From: Xylanivirga thermophila
GTDB taxonomy: Bacteria; Bacillota; Clostridia; Caldicoprobacterales; Xylanivirgaceae
DNA: 64,000 bases
NCBI RefSeq assembly: GCF_004138105.1
Contig: NZ_RXHQ01000004.1
Coordinates: 88,289-152,288, forward strand
Direction: 5' to 3'
Positions 18,919 to 29,275 of the stretch are shown piece by piece (positions within the stretch are counted from its first letter, which is position 1; every line of letters begins with the position of its first letter). A program made the position numbers and the translations under genes. The notes beneath the pieces are model-generated. The model saw only the letters and a list, made by a program, of their open reading frames with translations, searched no databases and was not told the origin of the DNA.

Positions 18919-19177
18919 AAAAAAACCTCCCTATCCCATTACAATAAAAAGGGACGAGAGGTAATACCCGCGATGCCACCCTTGTTGGAGAAAAAATCCC
19001 CCACTCGGCTCATTGTAACGCCAAAGGCGGACATGCCTACTATTAAAGTTCAGCACGTCAGCTCCGGAGTGTCCTTCCTTAAGAGCATGGGTAAGATATG
19101 CTTACAGCCATGGCATATCATCTCTGATACCTGCAATCTAAGTACTCTCTCCATCATAGCTTTTAAATCTATATTTT
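18919..19177 (-). ncRNA. T-box leader of hisS-aspS with aspartate specifier (GAC)
   Basis: GGAG (19149-19152) pairs with CTCC (19066-19069) at the base of the specifier loop. The loop's 5' side carries AGTA (19143-19146). The 3' side reads GAC (19071-19073) plus A directly before CTCC, the usual codon-plus-A arrangement. GAC encodes Asp. The T-box core AAGGGTGGCATCGCGG contains TGGC, which pairs with a G discriminator as in tRNA-Asp, not with the C of tRNA-His. A terminator with seven T ends it (18919-18962). The overlapping CAC (19069-19071) could read His in a shifted register. Confidence 0.94.
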
Positions 19178-19183
19178 ATATTA

Positions 19184-19212
19184 ATAATAAACTGATTATA
19201 CTAAAAAGTCAA
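19184..19212 (-). promoter_or_regulatory. Sigma-A promoter of hisS-aspS
   Basis: On the minus strand TTGACT (19207-19212) and TATTAT (19184-19189) are 17 bp apart. The -35 box lies inside the last codons of hemZ. No terminator separates hemZ from the leader, so hemZ read-through could also enter the T-box. Confidence 0.8.
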
Positions 19213-20682
19213 CATGCCCTCTGTTTTTCTTTTTATCATCTCATCTATTCTTGATATGTACTGATTTATATTCTTTACATTTGGTACTCGCATTATTCTA
19301 TTCTGATCTCTAAAATACAGTTTTGTTATGCCATTTGCACCAAATGCTACTATGCTCTGTTTTTCTTCCATCATTTGAATATTATATATACATTCATTCC
19401 CTGGAAGCCCATACCCAACATTTTCTGCATTACCCAGCATATATTTTTGCCTGTATAGGTAATAGGGTATATATCCGTTGCTATTTAGTAAATCATAGCA
19501 AATGTTTAGCATATCATCTGCCATTTCACTATCTATAAGGCTATAATCATTCATATGTTCTTTAAGCCTAGATGCCCGCTTTATGGCCAAGGTATGAACT
19601 GTTATATTTTCAGGCTTAAGTCTGCATATTTCACTCATAGTGCTATAAATATCCTCTTTCCCTTCGCCAGGCAGGCCTACTATAACATCCATATTGATAG
19701 ATTTAAAACCTACAGCTCTAGCCATTTGAAAACAGTCTAGTATATCTTTTGCCGTATGGGCTCTCCCTATTTTTAGTAGGGTATGTTCATTCATAGTTTG
19801 GGGATTTATGCTTATTCGCCCGACCCCATACCGTTTCATTATGGACAGCTTATCCATATCCATGCTATCTGGTCTACCACCTTCTATGGTATATTCCTCT
19901 AAACACTCAACATCAATTATATGATCAATAGCTTCTAATAATATACCAAGCTGTTTTGAAGAAATTGAGGTGGGCGTACCACCACCTATATATAGACTTT
20001 GGATATTATATCCTTCTTTTTTTAAACTTCCAATAACCATTTCTAATTCATAAATAAGTGCCTGTATATACGAATCTACATTATCCCTGCAAGAGTCTAT
20101 AGTATCTGATGGAAAAGAACAATATAGACATTTAGTTGTACAAAATGGTATATTTATATATATGGATATCTTTTTATCATCATTGTCTTTGAGTATAGGA
20201 CGCTGTATATATGCAGTTCGTGTTAAAAGATGAGCCTTTTCCGAGGATACAAGATAATCATCCTTAAGGATCTTTAAAATATATTCCCGGTTTTCCCCTT
20301 CGTCAAGCATTTGATGTACTATCTTTGTAGGTCTTATTCCCGTTAATATGCCCCAATCCAAATCCTTACCCGTAATCTGCTCTAATATATTATATACACT
20401 GCGTTTTAATGCATTTTTGATAGACAGCCTACGCTTCTTAAATGAGGCATCTGTGCGTGTTCTCTGCATATCGGCATGCACTATATTCCCATCCATTTTA
20501 AGCTCCGAAATAGCTATTACTTCTCTCAATCTATATATATATTTACATTCCAACATGTAATCATTTTTGCCTAACATTATACAACTATCGGTTGCTCTTA
20601 CCATATTTGCAGGCAAAAAAGCTCTGACCAAATCCGATATTTCAGTTGTAAATTCATATGGATATACCTTAATATAAAACAT
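19201..20682 (-). CDS. hemZ: HemZ-like radical SAM protein (putative coproporphyrinogen dehydrogenase)
   Basis: The 493-residue protein carries the radical-SAM triad PFCTTKCLYC near residue 180 and SLYIGGGTPTS, as in the HemN/HemZ group. An additional N-terminal region of about 160 residues matches the HemZ subgroup. The name implies oxygen-independent coproporphyrinogen III oxidation, but HemN-like proteins also include heme chaperones, so the substrate is not certain. The ATG at 20682 has GGAAGG five bases upstream, better than the GTG two codons earlier. Confidence 0.85.
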   Translation of the reverse strand: MFYIKVYPYEFTTEISDLVRAFLPANMVRATDSCIMLGKNDYMLECKYIYRLREVIAISELKMDGNIVHADMQRTRTDASFKKRRLSIKNALKRSVYNILEQITGKDLDWGILTGIRPTKIVHQMLDEGENREYILKILKDDYLVSSEKAHLLTRTAYIQRPILKDNDDKKISIYINIPFCTTKCLYCSFPSDTIDSCRDNVDSYIQALIYELEMVIGSLKKEGYNIQSLYIGGGTPTSISSKQLGILLEAIDHIIDVECLEEYTIEGGRPDSMDMDKLSIMKRYGVGRISINPQTMNEHTLLKIGRAHTAKDILDCFQMARAVGFKSINMDVIVGLPGEGKEDIYSTMSEICRLKPENITVHTLAIKRASRLKEHMNDYSLIDSEMADDMLNICYDLLNSNGYIPYYLYRQKYMLGNAENVGYGLPGNECIYNIQMMEEKQSIVAFGANGITKLYFRDQNRIMRVPNVKNINQYISRIDEMIKRKTEGMLTF

Positions 20683-20699
20683 AAACACCTTCCGCCTCT

Positions 20700-21320
20700 T
20701 TATATAAAAGAATTATTCTGCCTTTCCTTACCTATAGTAGTAACACCACCATGACCGGGATATACTATTATATCATCATCTAGCACCATTAATTTTTGTT
20801 CTATAGAATTTATGAGTAAATCTTGATCTCCACCTACAAAATCAGTTCTGCCGATTGAACCAGCAAATAGTGTATCTCCTGTAAATATCGCTTTATCTGG
20901 TATCAATATACATATGCCACCTGGTGAATGACCAGGAGTATATAATACTTTAGCCTTAATATCTCCTATAGATAATTCATCCCCGTCCTGAAGCATCATA
21001 TCCGGTTTTATCTGTATACATTCATTCCCCATAGAATAGGATAAATTTTTATATACATCCATAAGATTTGGGGCATCATCTCCATGTATTAATACCTTTG
21101 CACGTGTTTTTGCCTTTAGATATTTTACTGCTCCTATATGATCAAAATGTCCATGGGTAATCAATATATATTTTAATTTTAAATTATTATCTAGAATTTG
21201 TTTTAATATGCTCTCACCTTCACCACCAGGATCTATTACTGCGGCCTCAAGCGTTTTTTTGCAAAATAAGATATAACAGTTGGCATCAAATATACCTACC
21301 GGCATTTGTATGATTTTCAT
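20700..21320 (-). CDS. MBL-fold metallohydrolase (glyoxalase II-like, YcbL type)
   Basis: The 206 residues show THGHFDHIGAVK near residue 54, TPGHSPGG, GDTLFAGSIGRTDF and the closing YPGHGG. These are the metal-binding motifs of the glyoxalase II/YcbL branch of the metallo-beta-lactamase fold. The likely substrate is a thioester, though this cannot be fixed from sequence. It lies between dtd and hemZ, a common clostridial order, 12 bases after dtd. Confidence 0.88.
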   Translation of the reverse strand: MKIIQMPVGIFDANCYILFCKKTLEAAVIDPGGEGESILKQILDNNLKLKYILITHGHFDHIGAVKYLKAKTRAKVLIHGDDAPNLMDVYKNLSYSMGNECIQIKPDMMLQDGDELSIGDIKAKVLYTPGHSPGGICILIPDKAIFTGDTLFAGSIGRTDFVGGDQDLLINSIEQKLMVLDDDIIVYPGHGGVTTIGKERQNNSFI

Positions 21321-21331
21321 TTAACAACCTC

Positions 21332-21781
21332 CTAAAATAATTTTTTGCTATCAAGAAGGATTGTAACAGGCCCATCATTTACTATTTCTACCTTCATACA
21401 TGCCTGAAACATGCCCGTTGCTACATATAGTTTTTCACATTTCAAACGCTCTATAAACTTTTCATAGTATTCCTTAGCCATTTGTGGAGTGGCTGCCTTA
21501 GTAAAACTAGGACGTCTTCCCTTCCTACAATCTCCATATAGTGTAAATTGAGACACTACAAGTACTTCTCCTTCTATCTCTTTTATTGATAAATTCATCT
21601 TACCTTGTTCATCTTCAAAAATACGCAAATTTATTATTTTATCAACCAGATACTTCAGATCCTTTTCTGTATCATCATTTTCAACACCTAAAAAAACCAG
21701 CAATCCTCTATTTATACTACCTATTAACTCTTCATCCACCTTTACACTTGCTTTGCAAACCCTTTGTACTACTGCTCGCAT
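21332..21781 (-). CDS. dtd: D-aminoacyl-tRNA deacylase
   Basis: DTD removes D-amino acids and glycine from mischarged tRNAs. The 149-residue protein has [17 protein letters not shown] and the Gly-cisPro motif [11 protein letters not shown], the two active-site signatures. I use the ATG at 21781, with AGAGGTG five bases upstream, which gives the family start MRAVVQRV. An ATG at 21796 overlapping the relA stop would add five residues. Confidence 0.96.
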   Translation of the reverse strand: MRAVVQRVCKASVKVDEELIGSINRGLLVFLGVENDDTEKDLKYLVDKIINLRIFEDEQGKMNLSIKEIEGEVLVVSQFTLYGDCRKGRRPSFTKAATPQMAKEYYEKFIERLKCEKLYVATGMFQACMKVEIVNDGPVTILLDSKKLF

Positions 21782-21792
21782 ATTTTCACCTC

Positions 21793-23949
21793 TCATGTAT
21801 TCATTCTGTGAACATCTAACACATCGGGCAGTTTTTTAAATTGCTTCATTACCTTGTCCAATTGGTTTATATTGTTTATCTCCAAATCAAGATTTATTAT
21901 TACCTGTTTATTTTTATTAGTTCTAGCGCTTATGGCGTTTACATTTATATTCATCTCTGAAATAGCACGTGTTATATCAGTAAGAAGCGATTGTCTATCA
22001 ATGGCAATTATCTGTATCTTAGCGCTATAGGAAGCCTTGTTTTGATCCACCCAGCTCACTTCTATAAGTCTATGATCCTCTAAAGAATCATCCTTCAGAT
22101 TTATACAATCAGATCTATGGATGGAAATGCCACGTCCCCTTGTTATATAACCCACTATATCATCACCTGGAACAGGATTGCAACATTTTGCAAACCTTAC
22201 AAGTACATTATCTATTCCCTTTACCCTTACACCTTTATCAGAGGAGGTAATAGGCTTTTCCACTTTTGCTGCCTTGGTTTCTAAAACAGCAGGCTCGTTC
22301 GGCTTAGTCTTTTTATATTCTTCTATAAGCCTTGATAATATCTGGTTTGTAGTTATGCCCCCATACCCTATTGCAGAATATATATCATCTATACCATGAA
22401 ACCCATATTTTTTTAATATAGGCTCTAGCCATTCGCTATTCATAAGATCCGACAATACATAGCCCTGGCGCTTACATTCCCGCTCAAGCATCTCCTTGCC
22501 CTTTATTATATTTTCCTCACGTCGCTCTTTCTTAAACCACTGCTTTATTTTATTTTTAGCTTGGTTCGTCTTAACTATTTTTAGCCAATCTCTACTGGGT
22601 CCATGACTATTCGAGCTTGTCAATATTTCTATGATGTCTCCTGTCTGCAGTTTATAATCAAGGGTTACTAATTTCCCATTTACCTTTGCCCCTACACATT
22701 TGTTTCCTATATCACTATGGATATCATAGGCAAAATCTAATGGTACAGAACCTTTGGGCAAGTCTATAACATCACCCTTAGGTGTAAATACAAATACTTC
22801 ATCAGCAAAAAGGTCTATCTTTAGAGTTTCCATAAAATCCTTTGGATCTTTTAAATCGCTTTGCCATTCCATCAATTCCCTAAGCCAAGCCAATTTATTA
22901 TCCAGATCATCATTTGATCTACGCCCCTCTTTATATTTCCAATGGGCGGCTATTCCATACTCTGCAGTACGATGCATCTCCCATGTCCTTATCTGTATCT
23001 CAAAAATTTCACCCCGGGGACCTATAACCGTAGTATGCAGAGACTGATACATATTCGGCTTGGGCACAGCAATATAATCCTTAAATCGACCAGGAATAGG
23101 CTTCCATAAAGTATGAACAATACCAAGTACTCCGTAACAGTCCTTCACAGTATTTACAATCACACGTATAGCCAAAAGATCATATATTTGTTCAAAATCC
23201 TTATGCTGCATATACATCTTCTTATATATGCTGTAAAAATGCTTTGGTCTTCCAGCTATTTCCGCATCTATCTTCATCTCATTAAGCTTTTCTTGCAATG
23301 TTGTTATTATCTCGTCAATATCTTGCTCGCGCTCTTTCCGCTTTTTGGCTACCTTGTCTACTAAATCATAATAACCTTTTGGATCTATATAACGAAGGGA
23401 AATGTCTTCGAGTTCCCATTTTATTTTGGATATACCCAACCTATGTGCCAATGGTGCATAGATTTCCAGAGTTTCATAGGCCTTTTCCCTTTGCTTTTCT
23501 TCATTTACATATTCTAATGTTCTTAAATTATGCAGTCTATCAGCTAATTTTATAATTATAACCCTAATATCCCTGGCCATTGCAAGAAACATCTTGCGCA
23601 AGCTTTCCGCCTGCTGCTCTTCTTTGGTCTTATATTCTATGCGACCAAGTTTTGTAACTCCATCTACCAATTTCGCTATCTCCGGGCCAAATTCATCGGT
23701 TAACTCTTCTAATGTCACCCCTGTATCCTCTATCACATCATGGAGCAATCCTGCGGCAACCGTATCTGCATCTAGTCTTAAATCCATTAGAATGTGAGCC
23801 ACTTGAACAGGATGAACTATATAGGGCTCGCCAGATGATCTGGTTTGCCCAGTATGGGCTTTTTCTGCAAAAGTATAGGCTTTTATTATTTTATCTACAT
23901 TTTCTTCATTATATATCTGCATTGCTCTAGATTTTAATTCTTCCAACAT
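21793..23949 (-). CDS. relA: Bifunctional (p)ppGpp synthetase/hydrolase (RelA/SpoT, Rel)
   Basis: This 718-residue long-form Rel has the HD hydrolase domain ([11 protein letters not shown] near residue 68), the synthetase domain ([20 protein letters not shown] near 275), a TGS domain ([17 protein letters not shown] near 390) and a C-terminal ACT domain. It makes and degrades the stringent-response alarmone. It lies between apt and dtd in the conserved order. Confidence 0.97.
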   Translation of the reverse strand: MLEELKSRAMQIYNEENVDKIIKAYTFAEKAHTGQTRSSGEPYIVHPVQVAHILMDLRLDADTVAAGLLHDVIEDTGVTLEELTDEFGPEIAKLVDGVTKLGRIEYKTKEEQQAESLRKMFLAMARDIRVIIIKLADRLHNLRTLEYVNEEKQREKAYETLEIYAPLAHRLGISKIKWELEDISLRYIDPKGYYDLVDKVAKKRKEREQDIDEIITTLQEKLNEMKIDAEIAGRPKHFYSIYKKMYMQHKDFEQIYDLLAIRVIVNTVKDCYGVLGIVHTLWKPIPGRFKDYIAVPKPNMYQSLHTTVIGPRGEIFEIQIRTWEMHRTAEYGIAAHWKYKEGRRSNDDLDNKLAWLRELMEWQSDLKDPKDFMETLKIDLFADEVFVFTPKGDVIDLPKGSVPLDFAYDIHSDIGNKCVGAKVNGKLVTLDYKLQTGDIIEILTSSNSHGPSRDWLKIVKTNQAKNKIKQWFKKERREENIIKGKEMLERECKRQGYVLSDLMNSEWLEPILKKYGFHGIDDIYSAIGYGGITTNQILSRLIEEYKKTKPNEPAVLETKAAKVEKPITSSDKGVRVKGIDNVLVRFAKCCNPVPGDDIVGYITRGRGISIHRSDCINLKDDSLEDHRLIEVSWVDQNKASYSAKIQIIAIDRQSLLTDITRAISEMNINVNAISARTNKNKQVIINLDLEINNINQLDKVMKQFKKLPDVLDVHRMNT

Positions 23950-23991
23950 GGCTCACACCCTCTCCACAGACAAGATATTTTATTAATTTAC

Positions 23992-24504
23992 TCAATACTG
24001 GACTGAAGCCTTTACATCATATCCTTCCAGCATTTTTCTCCCATCCAAATAAGTAAGTTCTATTATAAATACAATTCCAACTACAATTCCACCTAATTTT
24101 TCAACCAATTTAGCAGTAGCTAGTGCAGTTCCTCCGGTTGCCAGCAAATCATCTGCTACTATGACCCTTTGTCCTGGTTTTATGGCATCCTTATGTATTT
24201 CCAAAGAATCTGTACCATACTCTAGCTGGTATTCATATTTAACAGTTTCTCCAGGTAATTTGCCAGGTTTGCGAACAGGAACAAATCCTACTCCCAAGCC
24301 ATATGCCAAAGGAGCTCCTATTACAAATCCCCTAGCTTCAGGGCCTACAACTATATCGGCATTCTTATCCCTACAATATCCCACAAGTGTATCTATAGCA
24401 CAATTATAGGCCTCCTTGTCCTTGAGAAGAGTAGTAATATCCTTAAAACTAACACCTTTCTTTGGAAAATCTGGAATTTCTCTTATCGTTTCTTTTAAAT
24501 CCAT
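23992..24504 (-). CDS. apt: Adenine phosphoribosyltransferase
   Basis: APRT salvages adenine to AMP with PRPP. The 170-residue length is standard and the PRPP loop [14 protein letters not shown] lies near residue 118. [19 protein letters not shown] gives the purine-site region. AAGGAGG precedes the ATG. It lies 18 bases after recJ, as in many Bacillota. Confidence 0.97.
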   Translation of the reverse strand: MDLKETIREIPDFPKKGVSFKDITTLLKDKEAYNCAIDTLVGYCRDKNADIVVGPEARGFVIGAPLAYGLGVGFVPVRKPGKLPGETVKYEYQLEYGTDSLEIHKDAIKPGQRVIVADDLLATGGTALATAKLVEKLGGIVVGIVFIIELTYLDGRKMLEGYDVKASVQY

Positions 24505-24522
24505 GGCTAATCCTCCTTATAA

Positions 24523-27000
24523 CTATGAGCTTTTTTGAAGCCCTGTCATCCAACCTATATAATATTTATATAATATACTTTCAGTCAACGGTCTGCTTGA
24601 AGGACAGGGATTGCAAACTATTTTTAAACATTGGGGCTTATCTAAAATATTTATAAAATTGAGTTCTTTAAATACTTCAAGCATTAGTCTAATCTGAAAA
24701 CCATTTAATTTATACTTAAGCCCTGTGTTAATTTTCTGTGTAAAATGTTTATAGTCTTTCCATATATTATGATCGCTATAGGTTCTAAGCCATTTATACA
24801 AATATACAAAATGCTTTCGTTCTACAAAAAAGCAATCCTTCAAATCAGTCTGTGGAGCGGAAGATGATTTTACCACATATAAAACATCTTCCATATCATA
24901 CCTAGTATCTAAGTTATAATAGGTTTTTATATCCTGCTCCAGCACAAATATCCTTGAATAGTAATGTAGCTGTACCCTATTAATATCTGGAGCCAATACT
25001 ATGCTATTTATCCCAATTCCATCAGATTCATCAATTTCACCATATGATACATTAACATAATCTATTATATTATCATTTATAAATAGATTAAGTATCCTAC
25101 CGCCATCTTGGGCATTATTTACTAGAAAAATATTACCTAATTTAGATTTTTTAAAATAATCTATGCATTCATCTAGTGTTATATCTCTATATATAGCATT
25201 ATGCTGACGTTTTGAAGTATTATGATTATTATACAAGAAATTCGAATAAAAAGCATCAAAAAATTTAAAATAAAAGGAAGCAAGTATACCATCAACATAG
25301 CTTTCTCCCCCTATAAGGGGCTTTATAGACTTCACCTGAAATTGCAGCTTGGTCAAACCTCTCCATTCATTTTTTTCTAATATAACCAATATATCATTCT
25401 TTACATCTGTCTTTAACATATCATTTAGATGTCCCATTCCGAACGCTATCCCATCCCAGCATCTTTGTCCAAGCTGAATATTGAGTTTTAAATGCCTATT
25501 ATCCTTCCCTACCATCCAACAATTGTCAATATCAGCATTTTCCAATAAGAAAACTGGGCAAGGATTACCTACACCAAATGGTGCCATCTTTTCTATCTCA
25601 TTAACCAATCCAAAATTAACATCTCCATTTGACAAGGTCATATCATACGTATATCTTGGGATAAGCATATCATCTGAGATAGCCTCATCAGCATAACGAT
25701 TAAGCCGCTCCCTTAACAAATCTATATTACGCTCTGATAAAGAAAAACCAGCCGCAAATTCATGGCCTCCAAACCTGTCAAAAAGATCATTACATGTTTT
25801 TAATGCTTCATATATATTAAAGCCTTTTATACTCCTAGCTGAACCTACTCCTGATTCACCATCAGTAGATATAAGTAATGTAGGTCTATTATAAAATTCG
25901 CTTATTTTAGATGCTGCAATACCTATAACTCCAGGATGCCAATCTCTGCCACCTATGACTATAACATTATCCAATCCCCATTTTTGCATAGTATCTATAC
26001 TGTTTTTTGCTTCTCTGATTACCTTCTCCTCTATTTCTTGTCTATCCTTGTTATACTGATCTAACATAGTCGCAATTTCAACTGCGTTCTTCATATCATC
26101 TGAAGTTATAAGATGAAAACCATGGATTGCTGTATCCATTCTGCCAGCAGCATTCAGTCTTGGAGCCAGGCCAAAAGCTACCTGACCTGCAGAAATATCC
26201 TTATCCTTTAAACCACATACCTCTGCTAAAGCTGCTAAACCTATACATGGCATAGTATTTAATTTTTGCAGTCCTTTTGATACTAGTATCCTATTTTCAT
26301 CTACTAACGGCACTACATCGGCTATTGTACCTACAGCAACAATATCTATATATTGCTCTACAGCCTCTTTTCCCCCCAAAGCATATATAATTTTTGAAGC
26401 TACACCTACACCGGCTAATTGATCAAATACACTACCACTGTCCCGTTTAGGATTGATAACTGCATATGCTTCAGGTAATTTATTATCATCTATATTATGA
26501 TGATCTGTTACTATAATATCAAGATATAGTTCATTTGCATATACAACCTCTTCAAATGCATTTATACCGCAATCCACTGTAATAATAAGATCAGATCCTA
26601 TTTCTGCTATATGCTCTATGGCATTTTTATTAAGACCATATCCTTCATCATAACGATTTGGAATATATACGTCGACATTTGCTCCTAAACTCTTCAGAAA
26701 CAAGTACAAGATCGACGTAGATGTTATACCATCAACATCGTAATCACCATATATGGTAATATGCTCATGATTTTTTATAGCTTCATCTATTCTCTTTGTA
26801 GCCTTTTCCATATCAGATAATTTAAAAGGATCATCTAGATCATCTAGGGATGGATACAAAAAACATTTGGCTTCATCTATCTCTAATATACCCCTATTAA
26901 CAAGCAGTCTGGCCATAGTATTTGTTATATTTAATTTCTCGCTTAAATTACATACCAAGTTTTCATTATCTTCTGAACAAACCGGTTCAAAAATAGCCAT
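24523..27000 (-). CDS. recJ: Single-stranded-DNA-specific exonuclease RecJ
   Basis: RecJ is a 5'-3' ssDNA exonuclease used in recombination and repair. The DHH-family motifs YGDYDVDGITS (near residue 84), DHHNI and the DHHA1 motif GGHEFAAGFSL are present. At 825 residues it has the long C-terminal extension common in Bacillota, which I cannot assign. The ATG at 27000 has GGGGA five bases upstream and gives MAIFEPV; an upstream ATG adds six residues. Confidence 0.95.
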   Translation of the reverse strand: MAIFEPVCSEDNENLVCNLSEKLNITNTMARLLVNRGILEIDEAKCFLYPSLDDLDDPFKLSDMEKATKRIDEAIKNHEHITIYGDYDVDGITSTSILYLFLKSLGANVDVYIPNRYDEGYGLNKNAIEHIAEIGSDLIITVDCGINAFEEVVYANELYLDIIVTDHHNIDDNKLPEAYAVINPKRDSGSVFDQLAGVGVASKIIYALGGKEAVEQYIDIVAVGTIADVVPLVDENRILVSKGLQKLNTMPCIGLAALAEVCGLKDKDISAGQVAFGLAPRLNAAGRMDTAIHGFHLITSDDMKNAVEIATMLDQYNKDRQEIEEKVIREAKNSIDTMQKWGLDNVIVIGGRDWHPGVIGIAASKISEFYNRPTLLISTDGESGVGSARSIKGFNIYEALKTCNDLFDRFGGHEFAAGFSLSERNIDLLRERLNRYADEAISDDMLIPRYTYDMTLSNGDVNFGLVNEIEKMAPFGVGNPCPVFLLENADIDNCWMVGKDNRHLKLNIQLGQRCWDGIAFGMGHLNDMLKTDVKNDILVILEKNEWRGLTKLQFQVKSIKPLIGGESYVDGILASFYFKFFDAFYSNFLYNNHNTSKRQHNAIYRDITLDECIDYFKKSKLGNIFLVNNAQDGGRILNLFINDNIIDYVNVSYGEIDESDGIGINSIVLAPDINRVQLHYYSRIFVLEQDIKTYYNLDTRYDMEDVLYVVKSSSAPQTDLKDCFFVERKHFVYLYKWLRTYSDHNIWKDYKHFTQKINTGLKYKLNGFQIRLMLEVFKELNFINILDKPQCLKIVCNPCPSSRPLTESILYKYYIGWMTGLQKSS

Positions 27001-27028
27001 ATGCATCCCCTTATACATAAGTTATATG

Positions 27029-27063
27029 TACAAAAGCTCCCATTCTCTATGGAAGCTTTTGTA
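27029..27063 (-). terminator. Terminator after secF
   Basis: A 15-bp stem with one G-U pair and a 5-base loop has CTTTTGTA on its 3' arm. It lies between secF and recJ, and I found no clear promoter after it, so recJ may depend on partial read-through. Confidence 0.75.
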
Positions 27064-27077
27064 TACACAGTTCTTAT

Positions 27078-27965
27078 CTATTTTGATACTGCAAGTTTTT
27101 CGTCTGCATCTTCTCCCCAAACAGCCCATAGCGGTCCTGCTATAAATATGGAAGAATAGGTTCCAGATATTAATCCTATTATAAGAGGAAGAGAAAACTC
27201 TTTGATAGACTGCACTCCTAATACATAAACCACAGTTATGGTAAACAATGTCGTCAAAGAAGTATTCAAAGTTCTAGGTAGCATTTCATTTATACTCTTA
27301 TTTACAATATCTACCTTAGAAGATTTCCTACCATATCTCTTTGTATTTTCTCGTATTCTATCGAATACTACTATGGTATCGTTTATAGAATAACCAACAA
27401 TAGTCAATATAGCAGCAACAAATGAACTGTTTACCTGCATTCTTGTAAGCACTACAAAGGAAAACATAATAAGCACATCATGAATTAGAGCAACTATTGC
27501 AGCTACCCCGGACTTTAATTCAAACCTTATCCATACATAGACCAGTATTAACCCCCAGGCAATAAGTATGGATTTTATGGCATTTAGAGTGAGGGCCTTT
27601 CCCACTGAAGGTCCTACCATATCTATATTTATATCTTCATTTGCAATGCTATATTTATCCTTTAGTCCCTGTGTAATCTCTTGTTCGATTTCTTGATGAT
27701 TATCAGTTAGTTTCATACGAATAACCACATCTTGATTCTTGTCCCCTGCATAGGATATATCGCCTTCACCCTCTGCATCAGAGACAATCTTTTGTACATC
27801 TGAAATATCGTACTTCTGACCTAAATTTGCATATATTATTGCACCACCAGCAAAGTCTATACCATAATTAAGACCTTGTACTCCTAAAGCTATAAGACCA
27901 GCAATTATGATAATCAACGAAACTACTGCAGCATATTTTGATATATGCACAAATTTTATCTCCAT
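27078..27965 (-). CDS. secF: Protein translocase subunit SecF
   Basis: SecF is a membrane partner of SecD that helps pull secreted proteins across the membrane using proton motive force. The 295 residues have one N-terminal helix, a short outer domain, and five C-terminal helices with the family motif VGYSINDTIVVFDRIREN. It lies 14 bases after secD. Confidence 0.97.
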   Translation of the reverse strand: MEIKFVHISKYAAVVSLIIIIAGLIALGVQGLNYGIDFAGGAIIYANLGQKYDISDVQKIVSDAEGEGDISYAGDKNQDVVIRMKLTDNHQEIEQEITQGLKDKYSIANEDINIDMVGPSVGKALTLNAIKSILIAWGLILVYVWIRFELKSGVAAIVALIHDVLIMFSFVVLTRMQVNSSFVAAILTIVGYSINDTIVVFDRIRENTKRYGRKSSKVDIVNKSINEMLPRTLNTSLTTLFTITVVYVLGVQSIKEFSLPLIIGLISGTYSSIFIAGPLWAVWGEDADEKLAVSK

Positions 27966-27979
27966 CTATATCCCTCCCA

Positions 27980-29212
27980 TTAAGCTCCATATAGTTTTTT
28001 GTTGCTCGAATTTAATCCTACAACCAAATGCATAACATATTTAGTAAAAGTAATTGCAGTCAACATACTTACCAAAACACCTATTATAAGGGTTTTTGCA
28101 AATCCCTGTATAGGACCTGTACCAAATATCCATAAAACTATACCAGCTATAATGGTAGTTATATTGGAGTCAAATATGGCACTAAATGCCTTATGAAATC
28201 CAGAATCTACTGCAGATTTTATAGTCTTCCCCACCTGCATCTCTTCCTTTATACGTTCAAAAATAATAACATTCGCGTCTACCGCCATACCTACTGAAAG
28301 AATTATACCAGCGATACCAGGAAGAGTCAGAGTAACCTGTGTAGCTGAAAGTATTATAAGCACCAACAAAATATAGAGGACAAGTGCCATATCAGCTACA
28401 AGACCAGGAAGCCTATAGTATATAAGCATAAACAAAAGCACTACAGCTGTCCCTATTAGTCCTGCCTTTATGCTCCGTGTCAATGCATCGGAACCAAGAG
28501 TTGCACCTATGGTTCTTATCTCTATCTGTTCTAGTTCTACAGGCAAAGCACCACTTTCTATCAAATTAGCTAACTTTTTAGCTTCTTCTATATTCTCCAT
28601 ACCTGTGATTTGACCGCTCCCGCCCAATATGGCCGTTTGAACTGTAGGAGCTGATATTACATTGCCATCTAGCTCTATCTTTATAGTCTTGCCGATATTA
28701 TTTTTGGTAGCTTCTCCAAATGCTTTAGCCCCATCCTTATAAAGTTCAAACATTACTACTGGTTGGTTTCCTTCTCCATACCCAGGCTGCGCATTTTTTA
28801 TATCCTTACCGCCTATAATCTCATTACCTTCTGAATCAATGAATTTCAATACTGCAGGCTTTGACAATATATTAGCTACTTCTCTAGGATCCTTTACACC
28901 TGGTATTTCTACCCTTATCCATTTATTACCCTGTTTTGCAATGGTAGCCTCATTTTGATTTTCCTTATCCAGTCTGTTTCTCATAACCCGCATTGCGCCT
29001 TCTATTTGAGTATCCTTATTAGGTTCATTAGGATCTACCTTTGCTTCATATATTACATATAGTCCACCCTTTAAGTCAAGGCCTTGTTTAATCTCTTTTG
29101 TAACGGGTGATATATCATATATACCAATGGACATACCATTTAATGCAATATATCCTACCAAGCCTATTAGCAGAATAATCACAAAAAGTGAAATGATATT
29201 TTTTGTCTTCAT
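27980..29212 (-). CDS. secD: Protein translocase subunit SecD
   Basis: SecD has 410 residues: an N-terminal membrane helix, a periplasmic-type P1 domain with GLDLKGGLYVIYE near residue 45, and C-terminal helices with GMAVDANVIIFERIKEE, the SecD/RND signature. It works with SecF and, by location, YajC. It has its own promoter starting inside the end of the SCIFF maturase gene. One GGCGGGAG octamer is present. Confidence 0.97.
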   Translation of the reverse strand: MKTKNIISLFVIILLIGLVGYIALNGMSIGIYDISPVTKEIKQGLDLKGGLYVIYEAKVDPNEPNKDTQIEGAMRVMRNRLDKENQNEATIAKQGNKWIRVEIPGVKDPREVANILSKPAVLKFIDSEGNEIIGGKDIKNAQPGYGEGNQPVVMFELYKDGAKAFGEATKNNIGKTIKIELDGNVISAPTVQTAILGGSGQITGMENIEEAKKLANLIESGALPVELEQIEIRTIGATLGSDALTRSIKAGLIGTAVVLLFMLIYYRLPGLVADMALVLYILLVLIILSATQVTLTLPGIAGIILSVGMAVDANVIIFERIKEEMQVGKTIKSAVDSGFHKAFSAIFDSNITTIIAGIVLWIFGTGPIQGFAKTLIIGVLVSMLTAITFTKYVMHLVVGLNSSNKKLYGA

Positions 29213-29246
29213 CCGCTTCGTCCCCCTTATTGTATACTACTTCGTC

Positions 29247-29275
29247 ATTATATTACTTTAAAGTTTATCAGTCAA
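29247..29275 (-). promoter_or_regulatory. Sigma-A promoter of secDF
   Basis: On the minus strand TTGACT (29270-29275) and TATAAT (29247-29252) are 17 bp apart. The -35 box overlaps the last codons of the SCIFF maturase gene. Confidence 0.85.

Noticed and set aside
18919..19177. Histidine as the main ligand of the hisS leader
   Set aside because: The codon in the standard position is GAC and TGGC would not pair with the C discriminator of tRNA-His. It is kept only as a secondary possibility.
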